The notes: generated by a model from the letters alone, not told the origin. A DNA stretch of 64,000 bases from an uncultured Aggregatibacter sp. (GCF_901873365.1 NZ_CABFLM010000126.1:1-64000), one strand, 5' to 3'. Counted from the first letter of the stretch, positions 29,243 to 40,218 are shown. Made by a program: numbers and translations.

Positions 29243-31303
29243 ATGTCGAATTCCAAGCGTAAAATTTTAGTCACTTGTGCCTTGCCGTATGCCAATGGCC
29301 CTATTCATTTAGGTCATATGTTGGAGCATATTCAGGCGGACATTTGGGTGCGTTTTCAACGGATGCGTGGCAATGAAATTTATTTTGTATGCGCCGATGA
29401 CGCACACGGCACACCAATCATGCTAAAAGCCGACCAAATGGGCATTACGCCGGAGCAACTCATTGACGATGTACGCCATAAACATATGGCGGATTTTGCC
29501 GGTTTTAATATCAGTTTTGATAACTACCATTCCACCCATAGCGAAGAAAATCGTGAGTTTTCAGAATTCATTTACAACCGTTTAAAAGAAAACGGTTTTA
29601 TTAAAAGCCGCACCATTTCCCAACTCTATGATCCGGAAAAAGGCATGTTCTTGCCTGATCGTTTTGTGAAAGGTACCTGCCCGAAATGTAAATCGCCGGA
29701 TCAATATGGCGATAACTGCGAAGTATGCGCAGCAACCTACAGCCCGACAGAACTCATTAACCCACGTTCTGTGGTGTCGGGTGCGACTCCTGTGATGAAA
29801 GATTCCGAGCATTTCTTCTTTGATTTGCCAAGTTTTGAAGCCATGTTGAAAAACTGGTTGGGCTCCGGATCTTTGCAGCCGGAAGTGGTGAATAAAATGC
29901 AGGAATGGTTTGAAGCGGGTCTTCAACAATGGGATATTTCACGCGATGCGCCATATTTTGGTTTCCAAATTCCGAATACGGAAGGCAAATATTTCTACGT
30001 TTGGTTGGATGCGCCTATCGGTTACATGGCGTCTTTCAAAAATCTGTGCAAACGCGAAAGCCACATCGATTTCGACAGTTTCTGGTGCAAAGACAGCGAT
30101 GCTGAGCTTTATCACTTTATCGGCAAAGACATCATGTATTTCCACAGTCTGTTCTGGCCTGCCATGTTAGAAGGTGCCGGTTTCCGTAAACCGAGCAATA
30201 TTTTTGTGCACGGCTATGTGACGGTGAACGGCGAGAAAATGTCAAAATCCCGCGGTACCTTCATTCAAGCAGCAACCTATTTGAAACATCTGGATCCGGA
30301 ATGCTTGCGTTATTACTACGCGGCGAAATTAAGTAATCGCATTGATGATTTGGATTTGAACTTAGAAGATTTCGTTCAGCGCGTGAATACGGATTTGGTG
30401 AATAAACTGGTGAATTTGGCTTCCCGTAACGCCGGTTTTATCCAAAAACGTTTTGACGGCAAGTTGGCGGCAGCATTAGATGATCAGGCGTTATTTAATG
30501 AATTTATTGCACAATCTGAGCAAATCGCCACGTATTACGAAAATCGTGAATTCGGCAAAGCCATTCGTGAAATCATGGCATTAACCGATAAAGCCAACAA
30601 ATATATTGATGATAAAGCCCCTTGGGTGATTGCGAAAGAAGAGGGTAAAGACGCGGAGTTGCAAGCGGTGTGTTCCATGGGGATTCAATTATTCCGAGTG
30701 CTTATAGGCTATTTGAAACCGGTGTTACCGAAACTTGCAGAACGTGCAGAGGGCTTCTTGCTAGCAGAATTAACCTGGGCAAATTTAGCGCAGCCATTGT
30801 TAAATCATCAAATTGCACCGTTTAAAGCCTTGTTCTCCCGTTTGGATGGTAAGCAAATTGAAACGATGATTGAGGCATCTAAAGCAGAAAATGCACAAGC
30901 GAACGCTACACCTGTCGTGAAAAGTGCGGTCAAAAATACAAATGAATCTGCGGGGGAAATTGAGCCGATTGCAGAGACCATCACGATTGATGATTTTGCT
31001 AAGTTAGATATGCGCGTGGCGAAAGTGTTGAAATGCGAAGCCGTGCCGGAATCTAATAAATTATTGCGCTTTGAACTGGATTTGGGCGATCACAAACGCC
31101 AAGTTTTCTCCGGTATCAAGGCGGCTTACGATAAGCCGGAAGAGCTGGAAGGACGCTTTGTGATTATGGTGGCAAATCTAGCACCACGCAAAATGAAATT
31201 TGGTGTGTCCGAAGGCATGATTTTAAGTGCGGGCACCGGCGGCGCGGATTTATTCCTGTTGTCTGCTGATGCAGGCGTGAAAGCGGGAATGCAGGTGAAG
31301 TAA
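29243..31303 (+). CDS. metG: Methionyl-tRNA synthetase
   Basis: A class I synthetase, 686 residues from the ATG at 29243 ([25 protein letters not shown]). The frame opens five codons earlier, but this start has AAGG nearby and matches the family. The HIGH-type motif HLGH is at 22-25. The zinc knuckle [17 protein letters not shown] lies near 145-161 and the KMSKS motif at 332-336. A linker containing a USS-derived stretch (about 550-575) leads to the C-terminal tRNA-binding dimer domain (about 585-686, [15 protein letters not shown]). It is followed by an inverted repeat at 31319-31389. Confidence 0.97.
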   Translation: MSNSKRKILVTCALPYANGPIHLGHMLEHIQADIWVRFQRMRGNEIYFVCADDAHGTPIMLKADQMGITPEQLIDDVRHKHMADFAGFNISFDNYHSTHSEENREFSEFIYNRLKENGFIKSRTISQLYDPEKGMFLPDRFVKGTCPKCKSPDQYGDNCEVCAATYSPTELINPRSVVSGATPVMKDSEHFFFDLPSFEAMLKNWLGSGSLQPEVVNKMQEWFEAGLQQWDISRDAPYFGFQIPNTEGKYFYVWLDAPIGYMASFKNLCKRESHIDFDSFWCKDSDAELYHFIGKDIMYFHSLFWPAMLEGAGFRKPSNIFVHGYVTVNGEKMSKSRGTFIQAATYLKHLDPECLRYYYAAKLSNRIDDLDLNLEDFVQRVNTDLVNKLVNLASRNAGFIQKRFDGKLAAALDDQALFNEFIAQSEQIATYYENREFGKAIREIMALTDKANKYIDDKAPWVIAKEEGKDAELQAVCSMGIQLFRVLIGYLKPVLPKLAERAEGFLLAELTWANLAQPLLNHQIAPFKALFSRLDGKQIETMIEASKAENAQANATPVVKSAVKNTNESAGEIEPIAETITIDDFAKLDMRVAKVLKCEAVPESNKLLRFELDLGDHKRQVFSGIKAAYDKPEELEGRFVIMVANLAPRKMKFGVSEGMILSAGTGGADLFLLSADAGVKAGMQVK

Positions 31304-31318
31304 GCATCATTCCACATT

Positions 31319-31389
31319 GTAGGGGCAGACTTTATGTCTGTCCGACAATCTGATTATACGAATAGGACAGGCATAAGCCTGTCCCCTAC
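31319..31389. repeat. Inverted repeat between metG and iscX
   Basis: The arms GTAGGGG-CAGACTTTATGTC... (from 31319) and ...GCATAAGCCTGTCCCCTAC (to 31389) are imperfect complements over about 25 bp, with a central stretch of about 20 bp. It lies between convergent genes and has no long T run. It looks like a small palindromic mobile or REP-type element and not a simple terminator. Confidence 0.7.
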
Positions 31390-31435
31390 GATTAAAGTTT
31401 GCGATCAAAGTGCGGTGACTTTTCTGAACGAATTT

Positions 31436-31630
31436 CTACTCGTATTCTTCCAACCACTTCAGCAAAATAGCTTCTAAAATCCCTTCGTTTGATTTTTGCG
31501 GATCATCGTCAAAATCCTCTAACTCACAAATCCAGCGGTGCAAATCGGTAAAACGCACGGTTTTTGGATCTAACTCCGGATTGTTGTCATATAAGGCTTC
31601 GGCAATGCGTTGGGCGTCCGTCCATTTCAT
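31436..31630 (-). CDS. iscX: Fe-S assembly protein IscX
   Basis: A small acidic protein of 64 residues ([22 protein letters not shown]...), the full family length. It binds IscS and iron and tunes the rate of cluster assembly. Its start overlaps the fdx stop by one base (TGATG), so it is the last gene of the isc operon and translationally coupled. Confidence 0.95.
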   Translation of the reverse strand: MKWTDAQRIAEALYDNNPELDPKTVRFTDLHRWICELEDFDDDPQKSNEGILEAILLKWLEEYE

Positions 31631-31971
31631 CAGTGTGCCGCCTCGTTTGCGTGGTTAATGTTGTATTTTGGAATTTCGACAACTAAATCTTCATCCCCAA
31701 CAATACATTGGCAAGACAGTCGGCTGTCCATTTCTAAGCCCCAAGCTTTATCTAACATATCTTCTTCTTGATCGCTTGGTTCATTTAAAGAATCGCCTCC
31801 TTCACGCACCACCACATGGCATGTGGTGCAAGCGCAAGAGCCATCGCAAGCGTGGTGAATTTCTACGCCAGCATTGAGCGCCAATTCAAGCAAATTGTCG
31901 CCGGCGGCGGCGTCAACTACCATGCCTTCCGGGCAAAATTCTTCATTGGGTAAAAAAATCACTTTTGGCAT
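31630..31971 (-). CDS. fdx: [2Fe-2S] ferredoxin, isc type
   Basis: An electron donor for cluster assembly (113 residues). The four cluster cysteines lie in [15 protein letters not shown] (three of them, with one extra Cys as in E. coli Fdx) and [13 protein letters not shown]. Between hscA and iscX in the isc operon. Confidence 0.96.
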   Translation of the reverse strand: MPKVIFLPNEEFCPEGMVVDAAAGDNLLELALNAGVEIHHACDGSCACTTCHVVVREGGDSLNEPSDQEEDMLDKAWGLEMDSRLSCQCIVGDEDLVVEIPKYNINHANEAAH

Positions 31972-31981
31972 TTTAACATCC

Positions 31982-33841
31982 TTACTTTCCTACAATATCG
32001 TCAACGGAGTGACCTGCTAACGCGGTGCGAATGGATTTATCCATACGACGGGCAGCAAATTCCTGCGTTGCTAAATCCAGCGCTTTGATACCTTGTTTGA
32101 TGGCAAGGGAATCATCTTGCTGTTTTAATTGTTCTAACGAAATAATCGCGTTTTTGACCGCACTTAATTCGTCGTCATCTAATAAATCATAATCTTGTGC
32201 CAGAGCAGAGCGTACGCTTTCCAGTACACGTTCCGCTTCTACGCGCTGTTCCGCCAATAAACGCGCTTGAATATCCTCTTTGGCGTTTTCCATGGAGGCT
32301 TTCAGCATGTTGGCAATTTCATTATCCGTTAAACCGTAAGACGGCTTCACCTGAATCGAGGATTGCACACCGGTGGTTTTTTCCATGGCGGTGACGCTGA
32401 GCAATCCATCGGCATCCACTTGGTAGGTCACGCGAATATGTGCCGCACCCGCCGCCATCGGTGGAATACCGCGCAGCGTGAAGCGGGCAAGAGAGCGGCA
32501 ATCGTTCACCAGTTCCCGTTCACCTTGTACGATATGCACCGACATCGCGGTTTGCCCGTCTTTGAACGTGGTAAATTCTTGCGCACGTGCCACAGGAATA
32601 GTGGTGTTGCGCGGAATGATTTTTTCCACTAAACCGCCCATGGTTTCGATGCCGAGGGAAAGCGGAATAACGTCCAGTAACAATAGCTCGGAATCCGGTT
32701 TGTTGCCGGCGAGAATATCGGCTTGAATCGCCGCGCCAAGGGCAACCACTTTATCGGGATCGATAGAGGTCAGCGGTTGTTTTTGGAAAAATTCACCCAC
32801 TTGTTCGCGCACATAAGGCACTCGGGTAGATCCACCCACCATCACCACTTCACGCACATCTTCCGTTTCTACGCCGGCATCTTTTAAGGCACGGCGACAA
32901 GCAAGTAAAGAACGTTTAACCAACGGTTGAATCAGTTCGTTAAATTGTTCTCGGCTGATGTTGCCAAGCCAATTGCGATACTGAATTTTAGCTTCCGTTA
33001 CGTGAGTTAATTCCACTTTAACGTGATTAGCTAATTCAATCAGTTCGCGATATTGGCTGTCATTTTCCGGTTTTACGGCAGATTGTTCGATAATCCAATT
33101 AGCTAAGACCAAATCGAAATCATCACCGCCTAGCGCCGTGTCGCCGCCGGTCGCCAACACTTCAAACACGCCGCGGGAGAGGCGCAAAATGGAAATATCA
33201 AAGGTGCCACCGCCTAAATCATACACGGCAATCACGCCTTCTTGTCCGCTATCCAAGCCGTACGCAATGGCTGCCGCAGTCGGTTCGTTTAATAAACGCA
33301 GAACATTGAGCCCTGCCAATTTCGCCGCGTCTTTGGTACTTTGGCGTTGTGCATCATCAAAATAGGCAGGCACAGTAATTACTGCGCCGACAAGGTTTCC
33401 GCCCAAGCGTTGCTCACCAAGTGCGGTCAATTTTTTCAGTATTTCTGCGGAAATTTCAATCGGGCTACGTACACCTTGGTGTGTTGCTAATAAAGGCAAA
33501 CCGTTTTCACTGGCGACAAATTGATAAGGTAAATTCGGATAACGTTGTTGAATATCCGCAAGACTGCGACCGATTAAGCGTTTGACGGAAATCACCGTAT
33601 TTTGCGGATCTTGCGTGGCAAGTTCGGCGGCTTCGTAGCCGACAATCACGTTGTCATCTTTGCCAAAATGCACAACAGAGGGCAATAACGGACGATTTTG
33701 TTCGTCTAATAAAACATCGCTGTGGCCGTTGCGTACGGTGGCAATCAGGGAGTTTGTGGTGCCGAGATCGATGCCCACGGCAAGTTTTTGTTGATGGGGT
33801 GCGGCACTTTGTCCCGGCTCTGCAATTTGAAGTAACGCCAT
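31982..33841 (-). CDS. hscA: Fe-S assembly Hsp70 chaperone HscA
   Basis: A specialised Hsp70 that, with HscB, helps transfer clusters from IscU to target proteins. It has 619 residues: an ATPase domain with [15 protein letters not shown] (about 22-36), [21 protein letters not shown] and [15 protein letters not shown] substrate-binding domain from about 390 ([17 protein letters not shown]) and a helical lid complete it. The family substrate is the LPPVK loop of IscU, and that loop is intact here. Confidence 0.96.
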   Translation of the reverse strand: MALLQIAEPGQSAAPHQQKLAVGIDLGTTNSLIATVRNGHSDVLLDEQNRPLLPSVVHFGKDDNVIVGYEAAELATQDPQNTVISVKRLIGRSLADIQQRYPNLPYQFVASENGLPLLATHQGVRSPIEISAEILKKLTALGEQRLGGNLVGAVITVPAYFDDAQRQSTKDAAKLAGLNVLRLLNEPTAAAIAYGLDSGQEGVIAVYDLGGGTFDISILRLSRGVFEVLATGGDTALGGDDFDLVLANWIIEQSAVKPENDSQYRELIELANHVKVELTHVTEAKIQYRNWLGNISREQFNELIQPLVKRSLLACRRALKDAGVETEDVREVVMVGGSTRVPYVREQVGEFFQKQPLTSIDPDKVVALGAAIQADILAGNKPDSELLLLDVIPLSLGIETMGGLVEKIIPRNTTIPVARAQEFTTFKDGQTAMSVHIVQGERELVNDCRSLARFTLRGIPPMAAGAAHIRVTYQVDADGLLSVTAMEKTTGVQSSIQVKPSYGLTDNEIANMLKASMENAKEDIQARLLAEQRVEAERVLESVRSALAQDYDLLDDDELSAVKNAIISLEQLKQQDDSLAIKQGIKALDLATQEFAARRMDKSIRTALAGHSVDDIVGK

Positions 33842-33864
33842 GTTGTTTCTCGATATGCTTTACA

Positions 33865-34389
33865 TTAAAAATCTAAAAGAGTCTCTTCAACTCGCTCAAT
33901 TTCTGCTTGAAGTTTTTTGATAAAACGTAATTTGTCTGTGATTGCCCGTGCAATGTCCCATTGTTGCGCATCAAGTGCGGTGGATAATTCGCTTAAAATG
34001 GCATGACGGATTTGGTTAATTTCTTGGGCAAATGCGGTTAATTCATCCGTGTCTTTACGGTTTTCGATATTTTCTAAGGTTTCACGCCATTCCATTTGCT
34101 GCATCAGAAAATCAATGTCGTTATTGCTTTTTTCTTCCGGATTTTCTGTTTCGCCGGTATTTATCGCAATAATGCTGTCAGCACGCGTAATCGGATCTTT
34201 TAAAATGCGCAGCGCATCATTAATTTCTGCTGATTTTTGTATCGCAAGACGTTGTTCTTGTGCGGACGCAGCCGAAAAATTATCCGGATGAAGGGACTTC
34301 TGCAGGGCTAAATAACGTTCATTTAATAACGCACTGTCCACTTGAAAAGCAACGGGTAAATCAAATAAAGCAAAGGGATTGTTCATCAT
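33865..34389 (-). CDS. hscB: Fe-S assembly co-chaperone HscB
   Basis: A J-domain co-chaperone (174 residues) that brings IscU to HscA and stimulates its ATPase. The J-domain signature HPDNF (with upstream RYLALQKSLHPDN) is near residues 33-38. The C-terminal helical bundle (about 85-174) binds IscU. It begins 8-11 bases after the iscA stop. Confidence 0.95.
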   Translation of the reverse strand: MMNNPFALFDLPVAFQVDSALLNERYLALQKSLHPDNFSAASAQEQRLAIQKSAEINDALRILKDPITRADSIIAINTGETENPEEKSNNDIDFLMQQMEWRETLENIENRKDTDELTAFAQEINQIRHAILSELSTALDAQQWDIARAITDKLRFIKKLQAEIERVEETLLDF

Positions 34390-34397
34390 CGTCTCAA

Positions 34398-34721
34398 TTA
34401 CACGTTAAAACTTTCACCACAACCGCATTCGTCTTTGACATTCGGGTTGGTGAATTTGAAGCCTTCATTTAGGCCTTCTTTGACAAAGTCTAATTGGGTG
34501 CCATCTAAATACACGAGACTTTTGGTGTCCACGATCACTTTTATGCCATGTTGTTCAAACACTTGATCGTCTTTGTTTAATGTGTCCACGAACTCCAGCA
34601 TATAAGACAAGCCGGAGCAGCCGGAAGTTTTGATCCCCAAACGTAAACCAATCCCTTTCCCGCGTTTTTCTAAAAATGTTCTGGCGCGATTTGCTGCGCT
34701 TTCGGTTAATGTGACTGACAT
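34398..34721 (-). CDS. iscA: Iron-sulfur cluster assembly protein IscA
   Basis: An A-type cluster carrier of 107 residues with the three conserved cysteines in TSGCSGLSY (about 35) and ECGCGESF (about 99 and 101). The 190-bp gap separating it from iscU contains a long hairpin. Confidence 0.96.
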   Translation of the reverse strand: MSVTLTESAANRARTFLEKRGKGIGLRLGIKTSGCSGLSYMLEFVDTLNKDDQVFEQHGIKVIVDTKSLVYLDGTQLDFVKEGLNEGFKFTNPNVKDECGCGESFNV

Positions 34722-34842
34722 ATTTTATTTCTCCAAAATCAAATGCTACTTAAGGGGTTCGCGGTGTTATAAGTAGACGGAAGTAACACTCAGGATATCA
34801 AAATACTCTATTCGTCATTATCGTCTTTCCTGACTTAAGGAA

Positions 34843-34913
34843 AAGACAAAGTGCGGTTTGTTTTCTCAGCATTTAAAAAATGCGTTGAAAACTGACCGCA
34901 CTTTTATTGTCTT
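34843..34913. other. Long USS hairpin between iscU and iscA
   Basis: Nested inverted repeats: AAGACAA / TTGTCTT outside, AGTGCGGT / ACCGCACT (an inverted USS pair) in the middle, GTTTTC / GAAAAC next, and GCATTT / AAATGC around the loop. The outer arm touches the iscU stop codon. No T run follows on the minus strand, so it is more likely an RNA-stability element or partial barrier inside the operon than a strong terminator. Confidence 0.65.
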
Positions 34914-35295
34914 AAGAGCCTTTTTTTGCTTTGTAATCAGCAATCGCTGCTTTGATGGCATCTTCTGCCAAAATAGAGCAGTGTACTTTCACCGGCGGTA
35001 ATTCGAGTTCTTCAGCAATTTGGCTGTTTTTGATTGCACCTGCTTCTTCTAAGGATTTACCTTTCACCCATTCAGTGATTAACGAGCTGGAAGCGATTGC
35101 GGAACCGCAGCCGTAGGTTTTGAATTTGGCGTCTTCGATAATACCTTCGTCATTTACACGAATTTGTAATTGCATCACGTCACCGCATGCCGGTGCGCCC
35201 ACCATGCCGGTGCCGACGGCGCTGTCTTTTTTGTCCATAGAACCCACGTTACGTGGATTTTCGTAATGATCGATCACTTTTTCGCTGTATGCCAT
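34912..35295 (-). CDS. iscU: Fe-S cluster scaffold protein IscU
   Basis: The scaffold on which clusters are built (127 residues). The three cluster cysteines are in GAPACGDVM, KTYGCGSAIASSS and KVHCSILAEDAI. The Asp after the first Cys pair region and the HscA-binding loop LPPVK (about 98-102) are present. Confidence 0.97.
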   Translation of the reverse strand: MAYSEKVIDHYENPRNVGSMDKKDSAVGTGMVGAPACGDVMQLQIRVNDEGIIEDAKFKTYGCGSAIASSSLITEWVKGKSLEEAGAIKNSQIAEELELPPVKVHCSILAEDAIKAAIADYKAKKGS

Positions 35296-35350
35296 TTTTT
35301 ATTCCTTCCTAAAATATTGTTTTTATTGGGCGTTTGTTTCGCCCGTCAAA

Positions 35351-36565
35351 TTAGTGAGCCGCCCACTCAATGGTGTTTAAGTCGATACCTTCTTTAAACA
35401 TATCCCAAAGCGGAGACAATGCGCGTAATTTTTCTACCGCACTTTTCATTAAGCTGATGGTGTAGTCGATTTCTTCTTCGGTGGTGAAGCGACCTAAGGT
35501 AAAACGAATCGAGCTGTGTGCCAATTCATCATTGCGCCCTAACGCACGTAACACATAAGACGGTTCAAGGCTTGCAGAAGTACACGCGGAGCCGGAAGAT
35601 ACCGCGATGTCGCGTAATGCCATCATTAAGGATTCACCTTCCACATAGTTGAAACTGATGTTGAGGTTGTTGGCGACACGGTGTTCCATGGAGCCGTTAA
35701 CGTAGGTTTCTTCGATATCTTTTAAACCGTTGTATAAACGATCACGAAGGGCTTTAATGCGTGGAATTTCTGTTGCCATTTCTTCTTTTGCGATGCGATA
35801 AGCTTCACCCATGCCCACAATTTGGTGGACAGGCAATGTCCCGGAACGCATGCCACGCTCATGACCGCCACCGTGAATAATGGCTTCTAAGCGGATACGT
35901 GGTTTACGACGTACATATAAGGCTCCGATACCTTTTGGTCCGTATAATTTGTGGCTGGACATCGACATTAAATCGACCGGTAATTCGGCAAGATTGATCT
36001 CTACTTTGCCCACGCTTTGGGTCGCGTCCACATGGAAAATGGTTTTATTCGCACGACATAATTCGCCGATAGCTTGAATATCCTGAATCACGCCGATTTC
36101 ATTATTCACGTGCATGATAGAAACTAAAATCGTATCTGGACGAAGTGCTGCTTTGAATTTTTCTAAATCGATTAAGCCGTCAGATTCCGGATCCAAATAG
36201 GTGACTTCAAATCCTTCACGTTCTAATTGGCGGCACGTATCCAACACCGCTTTGTGTTCGGTTTTGCAAGTGATAATGTGCTTGCCTTTGGTTTGATAAA
36301 AATGCGCCGCACCTTTGATTGCCAAGTTGTCTGATTCTGTTGCACCGGAAGTGAATACAATTTCACGGGAATCCGCACCAATGAGATCGGCAATTTGATT
36401 ACGTGCAATATCAACGGCTTCTTCTGCTTGCCAGCCGAATTTATGGGAACGCGATGCCGGGTTGCCGAAAACACCGTCAATGGTTAAATATTCCATCATT
36501 TTTTTTGCAACACGTTCGTCCACCGGACAAGTCGCCGCATAATCCAAATAAATAGGTAATTTCAT
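35351..36565 (-). CDS. iscS: Cysteine desulfurase IscS
   Basis: A PLP enzyme that takes sulfur from cysteine for Fe-S clusters and tRNA thiolation (404 residues, as in E. coli). The PLP lysine is in [12 protein letters not shown] (about 206) and the persulfide cysteine in [14 protein letters not shown] (about 328). It lies between iscR and iscU. Confidence 0.97.
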   Translation of the reverse strand: MKLPIYLDYAATCPVDERVAKKMMEYLTIDGVFGNPASRSHKFGWQAEEAVDIARNQIADLIGADSREIVFTSGATESDNLAIKGAAHFYQTKGKHIITCKTEHKAVLDTCRQLEREGFEVTYLDPESDGLIDLEKFKAALRPDTILVSIMHVNNEIGVIQDIQAIGELCRANKTIFHVDATQSVGKVEINLAELPVDLMSMSSHKLYGPKGIGALYVRRKPRIRLEAIIHGGGHERGMRSGTLPVHQIVGMGEAYRIAKEEMATEIPRIKALRDRLYNGLKDIEETYVNGSMEHRVANNLNISFNYVEGESLMMALRDIAVSSGSACTSASLEPSYVLRALGRNDELAHSSIRFTLGRFTTEEEIDYTISLMKSAVEKLRALSPLWDMFKEGIDLNTIEWAAH

Positions 36566-36602
36566 TATTCACTCCTAAATAGTTTTATTTTAAACCGCAC
36601 TT

Positions 36603-37085
36603 CTAGCTATGTTGTGGGGCATTTGTAATCACGAGTAGATTTTCAAAATCCTCGTGTTTATGATGACGAACATTTTGTTTCTCTTTATGTTGAGAAACCA
36701 ATTCCGCCAAAGTAATTTCATTGAGGAAATCGGCAATGCGTTGGCTAAGTTTGTCCCATAATTTGTGTGTGAGACATTCGCTTCCATTTTGGCAATTACC
36801 TTTCCCTAGGCATTTGGTGGTATCGATATTTTCATTAACAGCAGCGATGATCATGCCGATGGAAATTTCATCAGGCGCATAACCCAATTTATAACCACCG
36901 CCCGGACCGCGTACGCTTTTGACTAAATGATTGCGACGTAGCTTAGCGAATAATTGTTCTAAGTAAGAAAGAGAAATGTTTTGGCGCTCGGAAATATCAG
37001 ATAAACTTACGGGCCCATCATTGGCATGAATGGCAATATCGAGAATTGCGGTGACTGCATAACGACCTTTTGAGGTTAATTTCAT
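36603..37085 (-). CDS. iscR: Fe-S cluster regulator IscR
   Basis: An Rrf2-family repressor that senses its own [2Fe-2S] cluster and represses the isc operon when clusters are abundant. The 160 residues contain a winged-helix domain ([40 protein letters not shown]) and the cluster ligands Cys92, Cys98, Cys104 and His107 ([16 protein letters not shown]). Its own binding site lies in its promoter at 37128-37152. Confidence 0.96.
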   Translation of the reverse strand: MKLTSKGRYAVTAILDIAIHANDGPVSLSDISERQNISLSYLEQLFAKLRRNHLVKSVRGPGGGYKLGYAPDEISIGMIIAAVNENIDTTKCLGKGNCQNGSECLTHKLWDKLSQRIADFLNEITLAELVSQHKEKQNVRHHKHEDFENLLVITNAPQHS

Positions 37086-37127
37086 CTTTTATGTTCCTAA
37101 ATAATAAACTAAACAAAGAAATCTTAC

Positions 37128-37152
37128 ATTGTTGACTTTTACAGTCAACTAT
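37128..37152 (-). promoter_or_regulatory. IscR type 1 site over the iscR promoter
   Basis: On the minus strand ATAGTTGACTGTAAAAGTCAACAAT-type sequence: an almost perfect dyad GTTGACT / AGTCAAC that fits the E. coli type 1 IscR site. TTGACT inside it doubles as a -35 element, with TAAGAT as -10 at a 16-bp spacing. Holo-IscR binding would block RNA polymerase. Confidence 0.85.
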
Positions 37153-37159
37153 TATTCTT

Positions 37160-37879
37160 TTACGATTTAAGCTTTTTTCTCACCGCACTTAGCATTCCAA
37201 GCAGAATATTGAGCTCTGTTTTTTCCAACTCGGCACGACCATATAAACGACGGAGTTTTTGTATAACTCCTTGATTTTGAATAAAGCCAAGGGATTGATA
37301 AAGCTGCTCCGTATGATGATAAAAATATTCCAGTTCCTGCATCGATGGATAAATATCGGCATTGACGGATGTGGCTTTCGCTTCTGTCGTGGTGGCTAAA
37401 TAAGCCATGCGTATTTCATAACTGATCAATTGCACTGCCATAGCAAGATTAAGCGACGCATAATCAGGATTGGCAGGGATAGCGACGTGATAGTGGCATT
37501 TGAGCAATTCTTCATTGGTCAACCCCACACGTTCACGCCCAAAGACAATCGCAACTTTTCCGTTTATTGCATGGTGAATGGCTTTTTCACCACATTCGCG
37601 CGGCTCAATCAGCGAGTTTTGCAAATGACGCAATCTTGCGCTGGTACCAATCACTAAAGAACAATCGGCAACCGCTTCGGAAAAAGTGTTGACGACAACC
37701 GCACTTTTCACGATATCTTCCGCACCGGCAGCCAGCGCAATCGCTTGATCGTCTATGCCTTGTTTCGGTGCCACCAACACCAAATCGGTTAATCCCATTG
37801 TTTTCATTGCCCGCGCTGCAGAGCCGATATTGCCACTGTGCGAGGTTTCAATTAAAACAATTCGAATATTTTCCAACAT
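37160..37879 (-). CDS. trmJ: tRNA (Cm32/Um32) methyltransferase TrmJ
   Basis: A SPOUT-class enzyme that 2'-O-methylates position 32 of several tRNAs. The start at 37879 ([20 protein letters not shown]) matches E. coli TrmJ; an ATG two codons earlier and a longer frame to 37921 are less likely. SAM-knot motifs are [13 protein letters not shown] and [17 protein letters not shown]. 239 residues. It sits upstream of iscR and divergent from suhB, as in E. coli. Confidence 0.94.
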   Translation of the reverse strand: MLENIRIVLIETSHSGNIGSAARAMKTMGLTDLVLVAPKQGIDDQAIALAAGAEDIVKSAVVVNTFSEAVADCSLVIGTSARLRHLQNSLIEPRECGEKAIHHAINGKVAIVFGRERVGLTNEELLKCHYHVAIPANPDYASLNLAMAVQLISYEIRMAYLATTTEAKATSVNADIYPSMQELEYFYHHTEQLYQSLGFIQNQGVIQKLRRLYGRAELEKTELNILLGMLSAVRKKLKS

Positions 37880-38032
37880 GATCATTTTTATCTTATTCAA
37901 TAGCGGGGCGTATTCTACCATAAATACCCCTTGTTTTTAGTCAACAATTCTAAAAATTTTTCTGATAGCTATTTTCTTTTAAATCTCTTATAATTTCGCA
38001 CCTAAATTGTTCTTTAAAATCCGGTGGAATCT

Positions 38033-38833
38033 ATGAATCCTATGTTAAATATCTCGATTCGTGCAGCACGAAAAGCAGGCAATATTATTGCAAAAAATTA
38101 TGAGCGTCGTGACGACATCATCACGATGGAAAAAGGTAAAAACGATTATGTGACTAATGTCGATAAAGCTTCGGAAGAAGCCATTATTGAGGTCATCAAA
38201 AAATCTTACCCTAACCATACCATCATCACTGAAGAAAGTGGTGCGTTAGAGGGCAGTGATAACGATGTTCAATGGGTGATTGATCCGCTGGATGGCACCA
38301 CAAACTTTGTAAAAGGTTTGCCTCATTTCTCCGTTTCTATTGCTATTCGTGTTAAAGGCCGCACCGAAGTGGGCGTGGTTTATGATCCTATCCGTAACGA
38401 ATTATTTACTGCTGTGCGCGGTGAAGGCGCAAAATTAAATGACCTACGTTTACGCGTGGAAAATAAGCGTGATTTATCTGGCGCTGTACTTGCCACCGGT
38501 TTTCCGTTTAAACAAGCTAAATATATGCCAATGCAATTTCGCATGATGGAAAGTCTTATTCAAGAGGTGGCTGATTTCCGTCGCACCGGTTCTGCAGCGT
38601 TAGATCTTTGCTATGTGGCAGCCGGTCGTGTTGACGGCTATTTTGAATATGGCATTAAAGCTTGGGATGTGGCAGCTGGCGATTTAATCGTTCGTGAGGC
38701 AGGCGGTATCGTGACCGACTATCATGCCGGTCATAGTTACTTAAAAGCCGGCCATATTGTTGCCGCAGCACCACGCGTGTTAAAAGAAATGTTGAATAAC
38801 ATTCAGCCTTGCTTAGCCGAAGATTTAAAATAA
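38033..38833 (+). CDS. suhB: Inositol-1-monophosphatase SuhB / Nus factor
   Basis: A Mg-dependent inositol monophosphatase that also takes part in rRNA transcription antitermination in E. coli. I chose the ATG at 38033 ([20 protein letters not shown], 266 residues), as in E. coli; an ATG three codons earlier is possible. Metal-site motifs are EESG (about 66), DPLDGTTNF (about 83) and WDVAAGDL (about 211). It is followed by a strong USS terminator. Confidence 0.95.
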   Translation: MNPMLNISIRAARKAGNIIAKNYERRDDIITMEKGKNDYVTNVDKASEEAIIEVIKKSYPNHTIITEESGALEGSDNDVQWVIDPLDGTTNFVKGLPHFSVSIAIRVKGRTEVGVVYDPIRNELFTAVRGEGAKLNDLRLRVENKRDLSGAVLATGFPFKQAKYMPMQFRMMESLIQEVADFRRTGSAALDLCYVAAGRVDGYFEYGIKAWDVAAGDLIVREAGGIVTDYHAGHSYLKAGHIVAAAPRVLKEMLNNIQPCLAEDLK

Positions 38834-38842
38834 GACGAAAAT

Positions 38843-38880
38843 CGACCGCACTTTCCACCCAAAGTGCGGTCGTTTTTTTA
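38843..38880 (+). terminator. suhB terminator (inverted USS pair)
   Basis: CGACCGCACTTT (38843-38854), six-base loop, AAAGTGCGGTCG (38861-38872), then seven T: a perfect 12-bp stem with both arms full uptake sequences. Confidence 0.92.
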
Positions 38881-38900
38881 CGTTCCGTGTGTGGTTTGTT

Positions 38901-38923
38901 CGTGCATCAAGATGCACGCTACG
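38901..38923. repeat. Single palindromic repeat unit (upstream of metK)
   Basis: CGTGCATCAAGATGCACGCT followed by ACG, with the same left flank (CGTTCCGTGTGTGGTTTGTT) as the units of array D. It is a lone member of the family found in arrays A, B and D. Confidence 0.85.
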
Positions 38924-38956
38924 CATAAAATCGATAAAAATCCCACCTGAATTACC

Positions 38957-38984
38957 TTGCGTTTTAGGGCTAAAGGCGTATTAT
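38957..38984 (+). promoter_or_regulatory. Likely metK promoter
   Basis: TTGCGT (38957-38962), 16 bases, TATTAT (38979-38984). The Met boxes begin at the next base, so a repressor there would cover the start point. Confidence 0.55.
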
Positions 38985-39016
38985 AGCCGTCTAGATGTAA
39001 ATCCCTCTAAACATCT
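38985..39016 (+). promoter_or_regulatory. Tandem Met boxes (MetJ operator) before metK
   Basis: Four 8-mers in register, AGCCGTCT, AGATGTAA, ATCCCTCT and AAACATCT, match the Met box AGACGTCT at 7, 5, 5 and 6 of 8 positions. Tandem repeats of 8 bp are how MetJ with S-adenosylmethionine binds. metK makes that co-repressor, so feedback control is expected. Confidence 0.65.
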
Positions 39017-39056
39017 TTGCGTTTGTTATTACACAGAATTATTTTTGGAGAAGAGT

Positions 39057-40211
39057 ATGAGTCAATATTTATTTACGTCCGAGTCCGTTTCTGAAGGGCA
39101 TCCGGATAAAATCGCCGATCAAATTTCTGATGCGGTATTAGATGAAATCATTAAACAAGATCCGAAAGCCCGTGTTGCCTGCGAAACCTATGTGAAAACC
39201 GGGATGGCATTAGTGGGCGGTGAAATCACCACCTCTGCTTGGGTTGATATTGAAAACTTAGCGCGTGAAGTGATTTGCGACATTGGCTATACCAGCTCTG
39301 AAATGGGCTTTGATGGTCGTTCTTGCGCGGTATTAAATGCGATTGGCAAACAATCTGCCGACATCAACCAAGGCGTGGATCGTGAAAGTCCGTTAGACCA
39401 AGGTGCAGGCGACCAAGGCATTATGTTTGGTTATGCCACCAATGAAACCGATGTGTTCATGCCGGCCGCTATCACTTATGCGCACCGTTTAATGGAACGC
39501 CAAGCACAAGTGCGTAAAAGCGGCAAATTAGATTGGTTGCGCCCGGATGCTAAAAGCCAATTAACCTTTAAATATGAAGATCACAAGATTGTCGGCATTG
39601 ATGCCGTGGTGCTTTCTACTCAACATGCTGAAACCATCAGCCAAAAAGACTTGCACGAAGGCGTGATGGAAGAAATCATCAAACCGGTATTGCCGGCGCA
39701 TTGGTTATCCAAAGATACCAAATATTTCATTAACCCAACCGGTCGTTTCGTTATCGGTGGCCCTATGGGTGACTGCGGTTTAACCGGTCGTAAAATTATT
39801 GTGGATACTTACGGCGGCGCAGCCCGTCATGGTGGCGGTGCATTCTCCGGTAAAGACCCGTCGAAAGTTGACCGCTCTGCTGCTTATGCTGCCCGTTATG
39901 TGGCAAAAAACATCGTTGCAGCAGGCCTTGCCGATCGTTGTGAAATCCAACTTTCCTATGCGATTGGTGTGGCTGAACCGACATCTATCATGATCGAAAC
40001 TTTCGGCACAGGCAAAGTTGCCAATGAATTGTTGGTCAATTTAGTGCGTGAATTCTTTGATTTACGTCCGTACGGCTTAATCAAAATGTTAGATTTAATC
40101 CAACCGATTTATCGCCAAACAGCGGCTTATGGTCACTTTGGTCGTGAACAATTCCCTTGGGAAAAAATCGATCGCGCAGCAGACTTACGTGCTGCGGCAG
40201 GATTAAAATAA
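39057..40211 (+). CDS. metK: S-adenosylmethionine synthetase
   Basis: Makes S-adenosylmethionine from methionine and ATP; forms a tetramer in the cytoplasm. The ATG at 39057 has GGAGAAG in front and gives 384 residues, exactly the E. coli length. The open frame before it runs through the promoter. Motifs are [14 protein letters not shown] (ATP site), [12 protein letters not shown] (about 115-126) and [19 protein letters not shown] (about 260-278). Confidence 0.97.
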   Translation: MSQYLFTSESVSEGHPDKIADQISDAVLDEIIKQDPKARVACETYVKTGMALVGGEITTSAWVDIENLAREVICDIGYTSSEMGFDGRSCAVLNAIGKQSADINQGVDRESPLDQGAGDQGIMFGYATNETDVFMPAAITYAHRLMERQAQVRKSGKLDWLRPDAKSQLTFKYEDHKIVGIDAVVLSTQHAETISQKDLHEGVMEEIIKPVLPAHWLSKDTKYFINPTGRFVIGGPMGDCGLTGRKIIVDTYGGAARHGGGAFSGKDPSKVDRSAAYAARYVAKNIVAAGLADRCEIQLSYAIGVAEPTSIMIETFGTGKVANELLVNLVREFFDLRPYGLIKMLDLIQPIYRQTAAYGHFGREQFPWEKIDRAADLRAAAGLK

Positions 40212-40218
40212 TCCTCCC

